DNA from: Benincasa hispida
Taxonomy: Eukaryota; Streptophyta; Magnoliopsida; Cucurbitales; Cucurbitaceae
Length of the DNA: 64,000 nt
NCBI RefSeq assembly: GCF_009727055.1
Contig: NC_052354.1
Coordinates: 39,090,746-39,154,745 of the forward strand
Direction of reading: 5' to 3'
Every line of letters starts with the position of its first letter. Position 1 is the stretch's first letter. The notes beneath the pieces are model-generated. The model saw only the letters and a list, made by a program, of their open reading frames with translations, did not search any database and was not told the origin of the DNA. Shown one piece after another: positions 45,411-58,000 of the stretch. Both the position numbers and the translations under genes were made by a program.

Positions 45411-46130
45411 AATCTCAACCCACCCCACACAACATTCAAAATTCATAAATTTCCACAAACAAACAAAAGCCATAAGATGAATCCTACAATCTTACATAAT
45501 AAAAAAAAAATCAACACACTTTCAAGATTACATGTTCGCAACCTTAAACCTTCACGAACACACAAGAATCACAAGTTGAACTCTAAAAGAAAGTTAATTA
45601 ATCTCAACCCATTCCACACAACATTCAAAATTTATTAACTTTCACAAACAAACAAAAGTCATAAGATGAAACCTACAATCCTAAAAAACAAAGAAAATCA
45701 ACACATTTCTAAGCCTATATATTCTCAATCTTAAACCTTCACAAACACACAAAAACCACAAGTTGATCTCCAAAAGAATAACTAATCTCAATCCATCCCA
45801 CACAACATTCAAAATTCATAAACTTTCACAAACAAACAAAAGTCATAAGATGAATTCTACAATCCTATAAAACAAAAAAAAACCAACACATTTCCAAAAC
45901 TACATGTTCTCAACCTTAAACCTTCACAATCACACAAAAACCATAAGTTAGAACTCTAAAAGAAAGATAAATAATCTCAACTCATCCTACACAACATTCA
46001 AAATTCATAAACTTCCAAAAACAAACAAAAAAAAATTCAAGTTGAACTCCCAAACAAGTATAACTAATCTTAACTCAACCCCACACAACATTCGAATTTT
46101 ATAAACATCCACAAACACATAAAAACTCTA
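45411..46130 (+). repeat. About 190-bp minisatellite inside the CACTA element
   Basis: Units begin with AATCTCAAC/T at 45411, 45600, 45784, 45973 and 46066. The fourth unit is internally shortened to 93 bp. Shared words include CACACAACATTCAAAAT, CACAAACAAACAAAAG and CATAAGATGAA. Confidence 0.9.
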
Positions 46131-46569
46131 GAAAACACATCAAAATCTAGTTGTTTGGCTACCATAACTGCAAGATAACCAACAATTCTTATCATAAAGC
46201 TACTAGTAAGACATAACTACTTTGCTACCATAATTACAGGATAACGACATATTAGCCAACTAGATAATTAAGTAATCATACCTAATTCGATGGTCGTTCT
46301 CTCTGTGATCATATCATATCCTCAATCATTTTTTTCATTTCTTCCATTTGTCTTGCATGATCCTCTCTTATTTTTTTTTAACGTCTTCAAGTTTCTTAAT
46401 TTTCAAATAATCCATAATTCTTTCAAATCAAACCCATCGGTACCACAACCATAAGTTCGTACACCAATAGTCCATAATTCTTTCAAATCTTCAACTAATG
46501 GCTGCAAGTAAACATCAATTCCTTTCCTTGAGATTTTCGATCAGGTATGAGCAAAGACATGAAGAAGTT

Positions 46570-47111
46570 TGTCTCCTTCATGCATTTTCAATATGACAAA
46601 TTATAAGGGATTATCACCACAGGGCACATACTATATGAAGTACTCATATTCCCAAACAAATTAAACCCATCTGAAGCTAATTCCAAATGAATATTTCGGG
46701 GATCTAAATCGAAATGTGAAAATTCACGATCAAAATGTTTCCACCCCTCTACATCAGTTGGATGTCGTAACATATCCTTCGTTTCAACTCACTTATCTTT
46801 ATGTCATCTCATGTCAGAAGTACTTTCTTTCGATGCAAACAATCACTTTAATCTTGGTATCAATGGGAAATGACGTAATACCTTATATGGGACTTTTTTA
46901 CCCTTGTCATCATTAACTTTGTACCGAGACTCATCACAAACTGGACATTGTTGTAATCTGCAAATTCTTTCCAATACAATACACAACCGTACTTGCACGC
47001 ATGAATAGACTCAGAACCTATGCTTAAATTACGCAATTTTTGCTTAGCTTTATAAAAGAAAGTAGGAATAATGGTGCCGGCTAGAAACGCTACTTTTAAC
47101 AATTCTAACAA
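46570..47111 (-). pseudogene. TNP2-like CACTA transposase core, decayed
   Basis: Minus-strand frame 46588-46773 reads MLRHPTDVEGWKHFDREF and LASDGFNLFGNMSTSYSMCP, the Transposase_21 signature (HP-D..WK.FD and L..DGFNPFGNMS). Frame 46860-47111 carries ELLKVAFLAGTIIPTFFYKA and HACKYGCVLYWKEFADYNN, the preceding block. A frameshift region (46775-46860) separates them. The usual Cys pair after the WKEF block is changed, and activity is not expected. Confidence 0.85.
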
Positions 47112-47600
47112 TATGTCAAATGATTTGTTACTTCACACGTTTAGAACTTTAATATGCATCAACTTCACTAAAAAGTTCAACGACGAAAATTACGAACAAC
47201 CAGAGTATAGTTCATTACATGCTTCAGTCATTAAATCCTCAAATAAGTTTATGATATCTCTTTCTCAACCATTAGTGGACATTTCATTCTCTATCCCTTC
47301 TTCATTTGCGTCTTCATTTTCAATTAGAACTTGTAGATCGTTTATAAGATTCAACATTTCATTTTCTTCAACAACATTATACTCTATGTTAGTTTCTTCA
47401 TCATTATGTAATGAATAAGTTGTATGACATTCAAAACCTCTAGATAAGTTGACTGGCTCTACATGATATACTCATTCACAGTATGAGTGGGATATTTCAT
47501 ATGTTAATAGATGTTACTCCACATCCTCTAATGACTGCCACATTGAATTCATATAATTCTTGCATGGGCATCTTATTCGTCCGAAATCATTAAAATGAAA
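47112..47600 (-). pseudogene. CACTA transposase N-terminal region (Transpos_assoc-like)
   Basis: Minus-strand text FNDFGRIRCPCKNYMNSMW (about 47520-47585) matches the transposase-associated zinc-finger domain that precedes TNP2. ELFVKLMHIKVLN-like text follows near 47140-47180. Several stops are present. Confidence 0.6.
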
Positions 47601-48929
47601 CTTTGCCACTTCTAAAAATTGGATACTCCTTCTCTATACTCGACCAACAACTTATTTCTAAGTTTTATCCATTCTTTATTTATCCTTAAAAATAAAATTT
47701 TTCTTACCCAACTTGTAATCCAAAACAAATTATAACCTGTGTTGTGTAGATAATGAATGGTGGTTAACTTTTAGAGGCTTATATATGACTTATGAATGCA
47801 TTTCTCAACTACAAATTATAGAAAACAAAATCAAGAGATGGAAATGATTCACAAAATTTGACTTTTAGATAATTATCACAAGAATTATGAAATTCCTGTT
47901 AGATATAGACCTAATAATAATCAAGTACAATATCATTTTATATATTCTATTGGCATAGTATATCAACGTCAATTGAAAAACATAATAGCAAGGGAACATA
48001 TAAACAATCAATATCATAGCTCAACTAATTAAGTCACATATTATTGACCAAAATTTTATATATCAACATCATAGCTCAACTAATTAAGTCATATATTATC
48101 GATCAAAATTTTAGAAGTTGGAATCCTCATCCCACATATGTTGAAACTTAATATATTAAAAAAAAAAAACAGTTCATATAATGATTGGCCAAAATTATGA
48201 ACCGTTTCTTACAAAATTTCTTATAGAAAATTTTAATATGGGTCTAATTGCATGCAAGAAGAAACTTTTTCTAAAATTTTGCTAACTCATTTAATATCAT
48301 GTCTAGTGAAGTAAAGTACCAGCAACCCATTTTAACATTACAAAAGAATAACTAGATTGGAAAAAAAACATAAATTTTAGAGAAATAAGGGAAAAAAACA
48401 AGAAATTAATCTATTAAGAAATTAGAAAGTAGAAAGTAGACACAAACTGTTAGACAATAAAGTTTCTCCAAGCCATAGATATGATTCTCAAATCATCAAA
48501 CACATTTACGACTTCCGACACTTTTTCCCCAAAAAATTAAAAATTAAAGATAAAAATTAAAAAATCTAAATCACAAGTCACAATTCTCTTCCTTGTGAAT
48601 TCATAAAAATCAAAACAGAATTCAAAATTCATAAAAATTAAAATAAAAATAGCAATTCATAAAAATTAAAAAAATCTACGTCTTATCTATGAAGATAGAG
48701 AGATTTTACAAATTTAAGAGAAAGAGAAAGATTACTTGAAGAAGGCATTCGACAGACTGGAAGAGAGGCATTTGATGGCGAAAGCGTTCGATGGAGCGGA
48801 GACATTCAATAGTGAAGCGTTCGACGACGAAAGACTTCAGATCGACAAAGCAGATCGAGGGGAGAAGCAGAAGAGATGAAAGTTGGAAAGCGGCGTTTCA
48901 GATCTGATTGATTTAAGATATGATATATT
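47601..48929. other. CACTA interior, mostly AT-rich
   Basis: No protein domain is seen. A paired word ATATCA...CATAGCTCAACTAATTAAGTC repeats at about 48008 and 48061. A GC-richer patch at 48730-48900 contains GCGTTCGATGG and GCGTTCGACGA repeats and may be the transposase 5' region. Confidence 0.5.
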
Positions 48930-49330
48930 AGGGTTATTAACTCCCGACAACATAAAGTAACCGTCGGGAGTTAGTACCTAACTTCTGATGGGTTAATATA
49001 CCTGCCGGGAGATATTTAACTTCAAATCTGATGTGATATGAAATGTATCTCCTGTTGACAAATAATCCGCTTTGGGAGATAAGTCATATTAAACTCAATG
49101 CCCACGCATATTTCCTAACACCTTACAACGGTTTTCGGAAGTTGTGCACAACTCTTGATGGTTTAATTCACCCGTCGGGAGTTCAGTCATATTTAACTGG
49201 AACGCCCGAAGATGTGTTAACATCATCGAGAGTTACTTATATCTCCCGATGGCTGCTATTGTACGGCATCGAGAGATAGACGATTAAACTCTCGATAGTG
49301 GTTTTCAACATTAGGAGATCGTCTCCTTCT
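48930..49330. repeat. CACTA right subterminal repeats
   Basis: At least eight copies of CCGTCGGGAGTT, CTCCCGA(T/C)GG and ATCGAGAGTT-like words in both orientations, matching the left array. Confidence 0.7.
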
Positions 49331-49337
49331 TATAGTG
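49310..49337 (-). repeat. CACTA right terminal inverted repeat
   Basis: Ends CTTCTTATAGTG on the + strand, followed by TTT. The reverse complement begins CACTATAAGAAGG. Confidence 0.8.
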
Positions 49338-51504
49338 TTTTTACAATTATATTATTTATTAAACAATTAAATAAATTTATCAATTCATAATATGTAACCA
49401 CGTATAATAAATAAATTTTTTTTTAATTACATGTGGGGTAGGGAAGTGAACATTTGACTTCGAAATTTATAGCACAAACTTATATGAGTTGAATATATAT
49501 ATATATATATATGTGCTCGTATTGACATAAATAAAACTATTTCTTTATTATAATAGAAAATAAAGTAAAAACATATTATATTATCTAATAAACTAAAAAC
49601 ATATTATATTATCTAATAAACTAGTATGTATCTATTGACGAATTGAACAATGCAAACATTTTAGGAAAAATATCAATTTATAAACTTTAGTATTATACCA
49701 ATTTCAATTCTGAATTAATAATTATATCAATTTAAGCGCTGAATTATCACAAGTGTATCAATTGTATCTTTCATTATGTTTTGTTTGGAAAAAAAAATTC
49801 ATATGAAACTTATAATTGTATCAATTAAACCTCCAAAATTTTAAATGAATCAATTTAAACTTTTAATCATAATTTTCTTTGAGAATCGTTTATGCATTTA
49901 CTCTATTCGTCTATTTTATAAAACTAACATTTGAAGAAATTTATGTTGATTAGCCTGTAAAAATTTAGGAGTTTAATTGATTCAAATTATAAGTTTCATA
50001 CAATATTTGGTCAAACGAAATTTAGAGATTGATGTAAATTGATACACTTATGAAAGTTTAAGATTTAAATTAATACAACTATTAGTTCAGTGTCGATAGA
50101 ATCTATCTCTAAAGTTTAGAGTATAAATTAATATTTGTAGAAAATTTTGTTTAAACTTTTTAAATGTCTCATATTAAATGGTTTCATAATTATTAATTTT
50201 TTAATAAAGCAGTGTGAGATTGACAGAGATCCAAACACGATTGAATACATAATATCCTTTTTCTGTTGCATGTTCATATTTTACTAACTCTTTTTGGGAA
50301 ACGATGCACTTGATTTGGTCATAATTTATATTTTCAAACTTGATATCTCAGTGTAATAGTAGTTTATTTGGTCTTTGGTTGTCATTTTCTTTGCTAACAT
50401 AGTAGGTTGATGCCACACATTTTTTTAATTAAATTTCTTTTAAATAAAAATATATTTTAAATAATTACTTTTTTTTTCCTCTTTTCTTCATTAATGTTGT
50501 TCCTCCAACCTGCGTTGCTTTCTCCATCTAAATCTAAAACGAAAAGATTAATTTATTTGAAATTAAGAGAGAAAGAAGCAGTGGACACGTAAAGACAATG
50601 ATTTGGTGCAAGCAACACGTGAGATGGACGCAAGTTAAAAGGGAGAGTTAACAACATTTTAAAAAATATATTAAAAATATTTTTTATATAAAAAAATCTC
50701 ACCAACTTTTCGTAAGCTAAAAACAAAAACAAAGTTAATCCAAAATATACTATTTTTCTAAAGTTTATGATTGAAAATATTGAGTTTGAAAACCACAAAT
50801 ATAAATGCTAACGAACTCAAATTTCATTTACTAAGTATATATATTATTTTCTTTCATTTTTATTTCTATTTATTATCAAATTAAATCAACCATAATTTTT
50901 AAAGACTAAATTGAAATCAAATTCAAAACATAAATATTACTCTAAACTCAAAATTTTATTTTCGTTGGAATTAAAGAATTAAAATAATTAAATCGAAAAT
51001 TTAAGACTAAAGTGTAATATTTTGAAGCTCAAGAACCAAATAGAAAATTAGACTAAAATATATATTCATTTATAAAATTTTTCAAAATATATGTTTGGTA
51101 AATGCCCATTAGATGCAAACTTAAAAGTTGAATGATATATCTAAAAAAAATTAAAAAGTTCATAAATTCATCATAACATACATATATATAAATATAAATA
51201 TATAAAATTGGGTAATTAAAAATAATTTTTAATACTTCCTAAACTTTTATAGAAGCAATATTTAGTCTATGAATTTTATTATGTAACCATTTAGTCCTCG
51301 TACTTTAAACTTTGTAACGATTTAGTTTTGTCATAAAAATTAGTATTAAGAGTTTAATGAGAATTCTTACAAATTAATCGTCAAGTAATTAGAGATTCAA
51401 AAATTTTATAACATATTATTGTAAATAATTCTTTTATTATAACATAAAATCAACTTCTAATTTTAATGATTCTTTTATATATATATATATATATATTAAT
51501 ATAT

Positions 51505-51536
<32 letters not shown>

Positions 51537-51760
51537 CCAAGGCTAAATAATTGCCAAATTTAAAGTAAGTTCAATTATTAAATTATTATAAAATTGAAAG
51601 CATAAGAACTTAATATTTGTAAATTAAAATTAAGAAACTAAATTGTTATTTCAAGAAAATTTAAAAACTAAAAAATAGTTTTTAAGCATAAAAGTTTAAA
51701 GACTAAATTTGTAATTTGGGCAATATTCCAAACCCACGGATGGCATCAGAGTAGAGACAT
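49338..51760. other. AT-rich region upstream of MATE copy C
   Basis: No gene is seen. It contains AT microsatellites (49493-49512; 51476-51536), a short direct duplication near 49568-49622 (ACATATTATATTATCTAATA), and degenerate TTAAATTGATACAA-type repeats (49670-50110) like those upstream of copy B. Confidence 0.55.
51476..51536. repeat. (AT)n microsatellite
   Basis: About 60 bases of AT alternation with small interruptions, 290 bp upstream of the copy C TATA candidate. Confidence 0.95.
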
Positions 51761-51768
51761 TATAAAAT
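51761..51768 (+). promoter_or_regulatory. TATA-box candidate, MATE copy C
   Basis: TATAAAAT in the same context as upstream of copy B, 67 bases before the ATG at 51828. Confidence 0.5.
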
Positions 51769-51827
51769 GAATTCGGCCTCCTATTATTGACTGTAAAGTG
51801 ATAATTTTTCACGAGAAAGAGAGAGAG

Positions 51828-52092
51828 ATGGCCGTGGAAGAAGAGCAGCAAAGTCTGAAATCTCCACTCATTCCGCCGCATCGCCGCGAGAGATGGCGGA
51901 ATTTTCACGAGGATGAGATTTTGGACGGAGGTGAAAAGGCAGCTCCGATTAGGTGGGCCGCTGGTGACGGTAAATCTGTTGTAAACTGTTGCAAATGATA
52001 TCGATCATGTTCGTCGGGCACCTCGGACAGCTCCCTCTCGCCGCGCTTCCATGGCTACTTCCTTCGCTGCTGTCACTGGCTTCAGTCTCCTC
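51828..52092 (+). pseudogene. MATE copy C exon 1 (multiple frameshifts)
   Basis: Starts ATGGCCGTGGAAGAAGAGC and ends at the donor GTACGT (52093). Against copy B there is one extra T in GAGATTTTGG, and missing bases in GTTGTAAACTG, CTGTTGCAAATG and CTCGCCGCGC, plus small differences around 51880-51915. The net length is out of frame. Translation from the ATG ends in TGA near 51996, while the conserved [10 protein letters not shown] text sits in another frame. Confidence 0.75.
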
Positions 52093-55000
52093 GTACGTAC
52101 CATCTTTTTTTTTTTTTTTTTTATTCTTTTACTTTCAGTTTAATTTTTATAAAATGAGGGGAGAGTTAGTATATATACATTTAACATATTAATTCGAGCA
52201 TGATTTCGTCATGTGAATTAAAGATGAACAATATAGTAAGAAAATCAATATGAATATAATTTAACTAATATAATATATACACTACTAACAAAAACGTCAT
52301 GAGTTTGAATCCTTTACTTTCAAATTATTATCCTAAAATAAATAAAACATTAAAAACTAAAATAAACATTTAGAAAAAATATATATAAGACATACTTGAA
52401 ATTTTGTCCAAGCAAGTTTAGTTAAGCAATTATTTGAATAGTCATCCAGTGATGGTTGTACACATAAAAGAATAATAATAATCATAACAATGTTCGGTTT
52501 TTTATTTTTAAAATTTAAGTTTATAAACATTATTTCCATCTATAAGGTTTTTTCGATGAAAGTTTTACTAAAATTTTTTTAAACCAAAATTTGAACTAAG
52601 ATCCCATTTAGTAATCATTTTGGCCTCGTTTAGTAACCATTTATTTTTTAAAATTAAACCTATATTATTCACATTTCTTACAAAGATATGCATCTTTCTA
52701 AGTACAATGGTTGAATTCTTAGTCAAATTCTAAAAATAAAATCAACGTTTTGAAAGCTACTTTTTTTAGTTTTTAAAATTTGACATAGTTTTTTAAACTA
52801 TTGGTGAAAAGTAGACAACAAAAGAAGAAATTTGGTGGTGAAAATAGTGTCCATAAGTTTAATTTTAAAAAATAAAATAATTACAAAATGGGACCTTCGT
52901 TTTTTGTTTTTGACTTTTGAAATTAATTCTATTTTCTCTCCATTTCTTATAATAATTTGCATCTTTATTTGGTACAATGGTTGAATTCTTATTAAATTCT
53001 AAATTCCAAAAACAAGTTTTTAAAAATTATTTTTTTAGATTTTAAATTTTGGTTTGGTTTATTAAACCATCGGTATAAAATAAATAATAAAAAAATTAAG
53101 GTAAAAATAGTCTCGATAAACTTAATTTTTAAAAAACAAAAAATAAAAAATCAAATAATTATCGACGTAGATTTTGTTTTCAAAATTTGAAGAAGGATTG
53201 AAAGGTGAAAACTATACTAAGAAAAGAGTAGTTGGTGCATTCTTAAATACACCTAATGGATCTCACTACACGAATCAAGCATTTTATTTTTACCAAAGTG
53301 AGGTGAAAATTAATCTCAACCTAAGTGTGTATAAGGACAAAATTTTAATACGTCCAAATATGTATAACCATATACTATTTTATTCTGACCGCACCTTCTT
53401 TTACACTTTCCTCTAGGCTTTTATTTATTTCTTCCTTTTTTAGTTTATTTTTCTTTACTATTATTATTATTATTTTGAGATACTCTTTCTTTATGTTAAA
53501 GTGTGCCTTTCTAGTTTATTGTATAACCACGTTTTAAATATATTTTTAAATGTTTAATTTAAAAAATAAATCATTTAAAAAAAATTAAATTATTTGATAA
53601 CTATCAAAATAAATTTTTAAGTTTATCTTAATAGTTTTTACCAAAAGTATTTACATAAAAATGAATTTTTTAATAGTATTTTTTTCTTAAATTAATTTAA
53701 ACGGATGTTTAGTTTTCGAAAAAAAAAAAAAAAAAAAACTTTTGTAGTGGAAAAATAATGGCAAATTTTTGGATCTCAAGTTTGGATTGGAGGTTGGGAA
53801 TTTTTCTAATGTTACATTAATACGGTACATCCCACCTATTTTTAAAAATGTATTGATCACATGGCATGAGGTGATATGAAAAAGATTTTGATATTTATAT
53901 CTATTTAATGATGTATTTAAAATGAATACTTTAATCCATAAAATTTAAGGAGTGATTTTAAATGGTTTTTTATTTACTTTGATTATCAATAAAACAAACG
54001 ATAAATTAGTATGATATTTAAAAATTTGTGACCTACCACTTGTTGGTTTGACTAAATATAATAATGTAAAAAAATTAACAAGTGGCCTTATTCATGCCAT
54101 CCTGTCAATTTGAAAGAAATGAGGTTAAAGATCGTCTTTGCCAACAATCTTACAAATAATAGGAGAAATTAGAGTAAATATTAAGAAATAACTTATCAAA
54201 TATTAAAACAAAAAAAAAAAAAAAAGGGAAATGTAACACCACTTTCATCCATTGCAACGATCAAAAAATTAGTTGAGTTCTCAAGTTGTAGCTTCATCTA
54301 GGATTTAAATGAAGGAGGTCTTTATAAATGTGAGTATCATTCGTTTCAAATCTAGAAAAGAAGAGTAATAAACACTTCATTGAAGAAAAAATATTTAATT
54401 ATCATATTGGGTCAAATCAGCTGATTCGCCGAACCGAACATAACTCAATTGAGAGTGTGTTAAAATCAACGAAGTCCGTGGTTTGAATCTCCTCATCCCT
54501 AATTATATTAAAAAAAAAAACCGATAACAATTACCAATCTAACTATCTTATCATATAATTAATAACTAAACTAGCCGTCAAAATATTTTATGGAACATTT
54601 ATAGTCATTTCTCAAATTTAAAATATTTATTTTAAAATTTGAAAGACTAGATACTAGATAGAAACCAAATAACTCAAACTTCAACACCCAGAAATATATT
54701 TGGCTAAAAAAAGATATGAAAGAACCATGTTTTAAGCCTAACAAACCATTATTAAATATGAGCCATTTTTTATAAATTAAACTATGTCTATGTTTTAAAA
54801 TATCAAACTTTTAATGCTATATTAAAGGTTAAATTACAAAAGTTAGTTTTTAAAATTAACTGTTTGTTTCTATTTAGTTTTTGAACTTTTGAAAATATCT
54901 AATAAGTCGTTAAATTTTCAATTTTATATCTAATAAGTCTCTAAATTTTAAAAATGTTTAATATATTCCTTAACTTTTTAGTTTTGTACCTAATAGATCT

Positions 55001-58000
55001 TTGATATATATTAATTTTTTTAATTAATAGGTTTATTAGATATAAATTTTAAATTTATATTAAGTAAAACTCTAAATTTTCAATTTTGTGTTTAGTTGAT
55101 CTAAATTCTATAAAATATCAAATAGATCAATGAAAAAAAATGAAAATGTAAAGATCTATATGATATATTATATACAAAATTGAAAATTTATACACTTATT
55201 AGAGACAATATTAAAGTTCAGATCGAGACTAGTTAAACTTATAAATTTACCAAGATTTGATTAAAAACTCAATTATTGTATTAAATAATTAATTTTATCA
55301 ATGAGGATTTCTTAACATATCGAGTTCGTGATGATGATGCAGACAATGCTATGATAGACTGGGACGTGTTACAGAATCCACTGCACTTCTTGATTAAAAG
55401 TTGGGAGATTTTTAAAAGTAGAAAAATAAAGAAATCATTTATACAAAATAGTAAAATTTAATCATCTTCTCCCTTCTTCTTCTTCTCCTTCTCCTTCTCC
55501 TTGCTCTTTTTCTTCTTCTCGATCTCTATCAACTCTTTCTAACCTCGCACTCTAACGTCGAGTAACCATCGCACTCATGCCAACCTCAATCCATTGTCGT
55601 TTGGGTCTACATCGTAGATCTGGTTGTATGTGTGAGTCGATTTTTCTCTCTCTATTCAATTCACTCTCTCTTAGATCCGTGTAGCCCAATCCTCATTGTC
55701 GTCGTCTTGTCGCCGCCAGGGCTAAAATTCGTTGGATTTTTTGCCGTTAGGGGTAAGATTTTGGGTGTTTTGGGTTAAGTTTGTTTGGTTATTGAACACC
55801 CATTAAGTTTTGTCATTAAAATTGATTTACCCATGAAGTTGGATGTTAGATTTGAGTTTTGTTGCTTTTAGATAGTTGTGATAGACATTGATAAAACTTA
55901 ATTATTAGTGTCTGTCAGTGATAAAAGTCTATTAGTGTCTATTAGTGATAGAAGTCTATCATCATACTATCATTAGTGGAAATTGATACAAGTCTATTAC
56001 TAATAGACGCTAATAGAAGTCTATCAGTCTATCATTGATAGAGATTAATAGAAGTTTATCATTAATGGAGACTGAAAGAAGTTATCAGTGTCTATCAATA
56101 ATAGAAATTAGTAGAAGTTTATCATTGATACTAGTGATAGAAACTTATACAAGTATATCACTGATAGATGTTGATGAAAGTCATCAAGGCCTATTAGTAT
56201 CTTTTTACTATTTCTATAAATAGTTTTATATTTTTTCTATTTGTGAAAATTTTCCTTAAAAATTCAATTGAAATAAAATATGTGCAAAATAAAGTAGCTA
56301 AAAGAATATACTAATTAATGAGACATATATTCAAAACATAAGTATAGCAGTAGTCAATATGAACATAATTCAACTAAGTTATCAATCTTGAGGTCGGAAG
56401 TTCGATGTCCCACTCTAGATATGATAAAAAGGAAAAATACCTTTTTAGTTCCAAATTTTTCTGGAATAAGTGCATTTGATTCCGAAGTTTTAAATAGTCA
56501 TTTTAGTCCCTAAATTTTCAATAATAGACTTAAAAGATTCTCTTCATTAACAGAATTGTTTAAATTAACAGGTTTGTCCAAGTAGATTATTTAAATGTTG
56601 ATGTGGCTTGCTGACTAAGTTGATGATTTGGATTTAAATTTGTCTTGTGAAACTTCACAAGATGAACTTCACGAGAAATGAACTCATAGAACTCAACTTC
56701 ACGTCATTTCTATCTTTTATCTCGTGAAGTTTATCTTGTAAAGTTACTTCACGAGACGGACTTCACAAGACAAATTTAAATCCAAATCATCAACTTAGTT
56801 AGCAAGTCACATTAACATTTAAATAATCTACTTGGACAGATCTGTTAATTTAAATCATTCCGTTAATGAAGATGACAATTTAAATCTATTATTAAAAATT
56901 TAACGACTAAAATGGTTAATTTGAAACTTCAAGACCGAATGCACCTATTCCAAAAAAACTTAGGGAATAAAAAGATATTTTTTTTCCTAAAAATGTGTAG
57001 GATAGTAGCATTTAAATGATAATAATAATAATAACAATAATAAAATTATGTCATAGTGAGCATATAATCATGTGGTAATTGATATGTTTATCATTTTTTT
57101 TAAATGAGGGGCATTTAGTATAGGTTTGGTTACTCGTCTAGAAACATGAATTTAAGAGAGAGAGAGAGAAATACAATTAAAAATAGAGTGGTGTATTTTG
57201 TGTTTTTAACAGTCCAATTTTAAATTGTCCAAAGTTGTGTTTGATAATATTTATGAAACATAAAATATTTTTAATTAGTTAGCAAAAATATTAAATTGAA
57301 TCTCAATTATTTTCAGTTAATTTATGATCATGTTTTTTTTGTTATGTACTTTGAATCTTTTTATCATTTGACAAGATATAATTTTTTTCTAATGTATTAT
57401 ATTATATATGTTTTTATTGAGTAAATGGTTAGAGAAGTTCAACTCACCACCCTATATGTATGGTGAATTATAAAAAGGACGACATTAATTCATATTTGAA
57501 ACTTCGAAGGTTGTAATTAAAATTTTAAACTAACACATATATATAATTGAGAAATGACATTTCAACAATATATGAGTGAGCCATACGCAAAAAAAAAAAA
57601 AGTTAGATTGAGATTATGAATTTTTGTAAGTTTATCATTTTAATTTATATTATTTATTATATTTTGTTTGGATAAATTAGGTAAAACTTATAATTTTAAT
57701 AGCTTATTCCTTAAACTTTCATAACTAAATTAATTTACAATTTCAATTAGGATTTTATTGTCAATACATCGTTAATTAGACATTTCAAGGAGTCTACGTA
57801 TTTATAAAAACTTTAATGCATTGACCTTTTTTAAAGGTATTCTTAACAAAAGTCTAAAATAGGCGAGTGTAAAACTGTTCACCTATGAAAATCATATAAA
57901 TCTTACTTAATATTTTGCGAATAAAAGTTTTGAGAATAAAAGTTTTGATTAGTACAATCATATAAATTTATATTTTTTTAAGATAAAAAGAAAATATAAC

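Larger units (their letters stand above)
44696..49337 (-). mobile_element. CACTA-type DNA transposon, 4642 bp
   Basis: The left end reads CACTACAAAAAATATC, the right end is the inverse of CACTATAAGAAGGAGACG, and TTT flanks both sides as the expected 3-bp target duplication. Both ends carry subterminal repeats of the CGTCGGGAGTT / AACTCCCGACG kind (44730-45040 and 48930-49330). The interior has decayed TNP2 transposase on the minus strand (about 46570-47600) and a 190-bp minisatellite. Non-autonomous now, because the transposase is fragmented. Confidence 0.9.

Noticed and set aside
46860..47111. Independent small gene between the MATE copies
   Set aside because: Its text matches the TNP2 transposase and it lies between CACTA ends, so it belongs to the transposon.
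55870..56223. Regularly spaced short repeats resembling a CRISPR array
   Set aside because: Units are imperfect, palindromic and lack unique spacers of constant length; this is a plant Mutator-like element interior.
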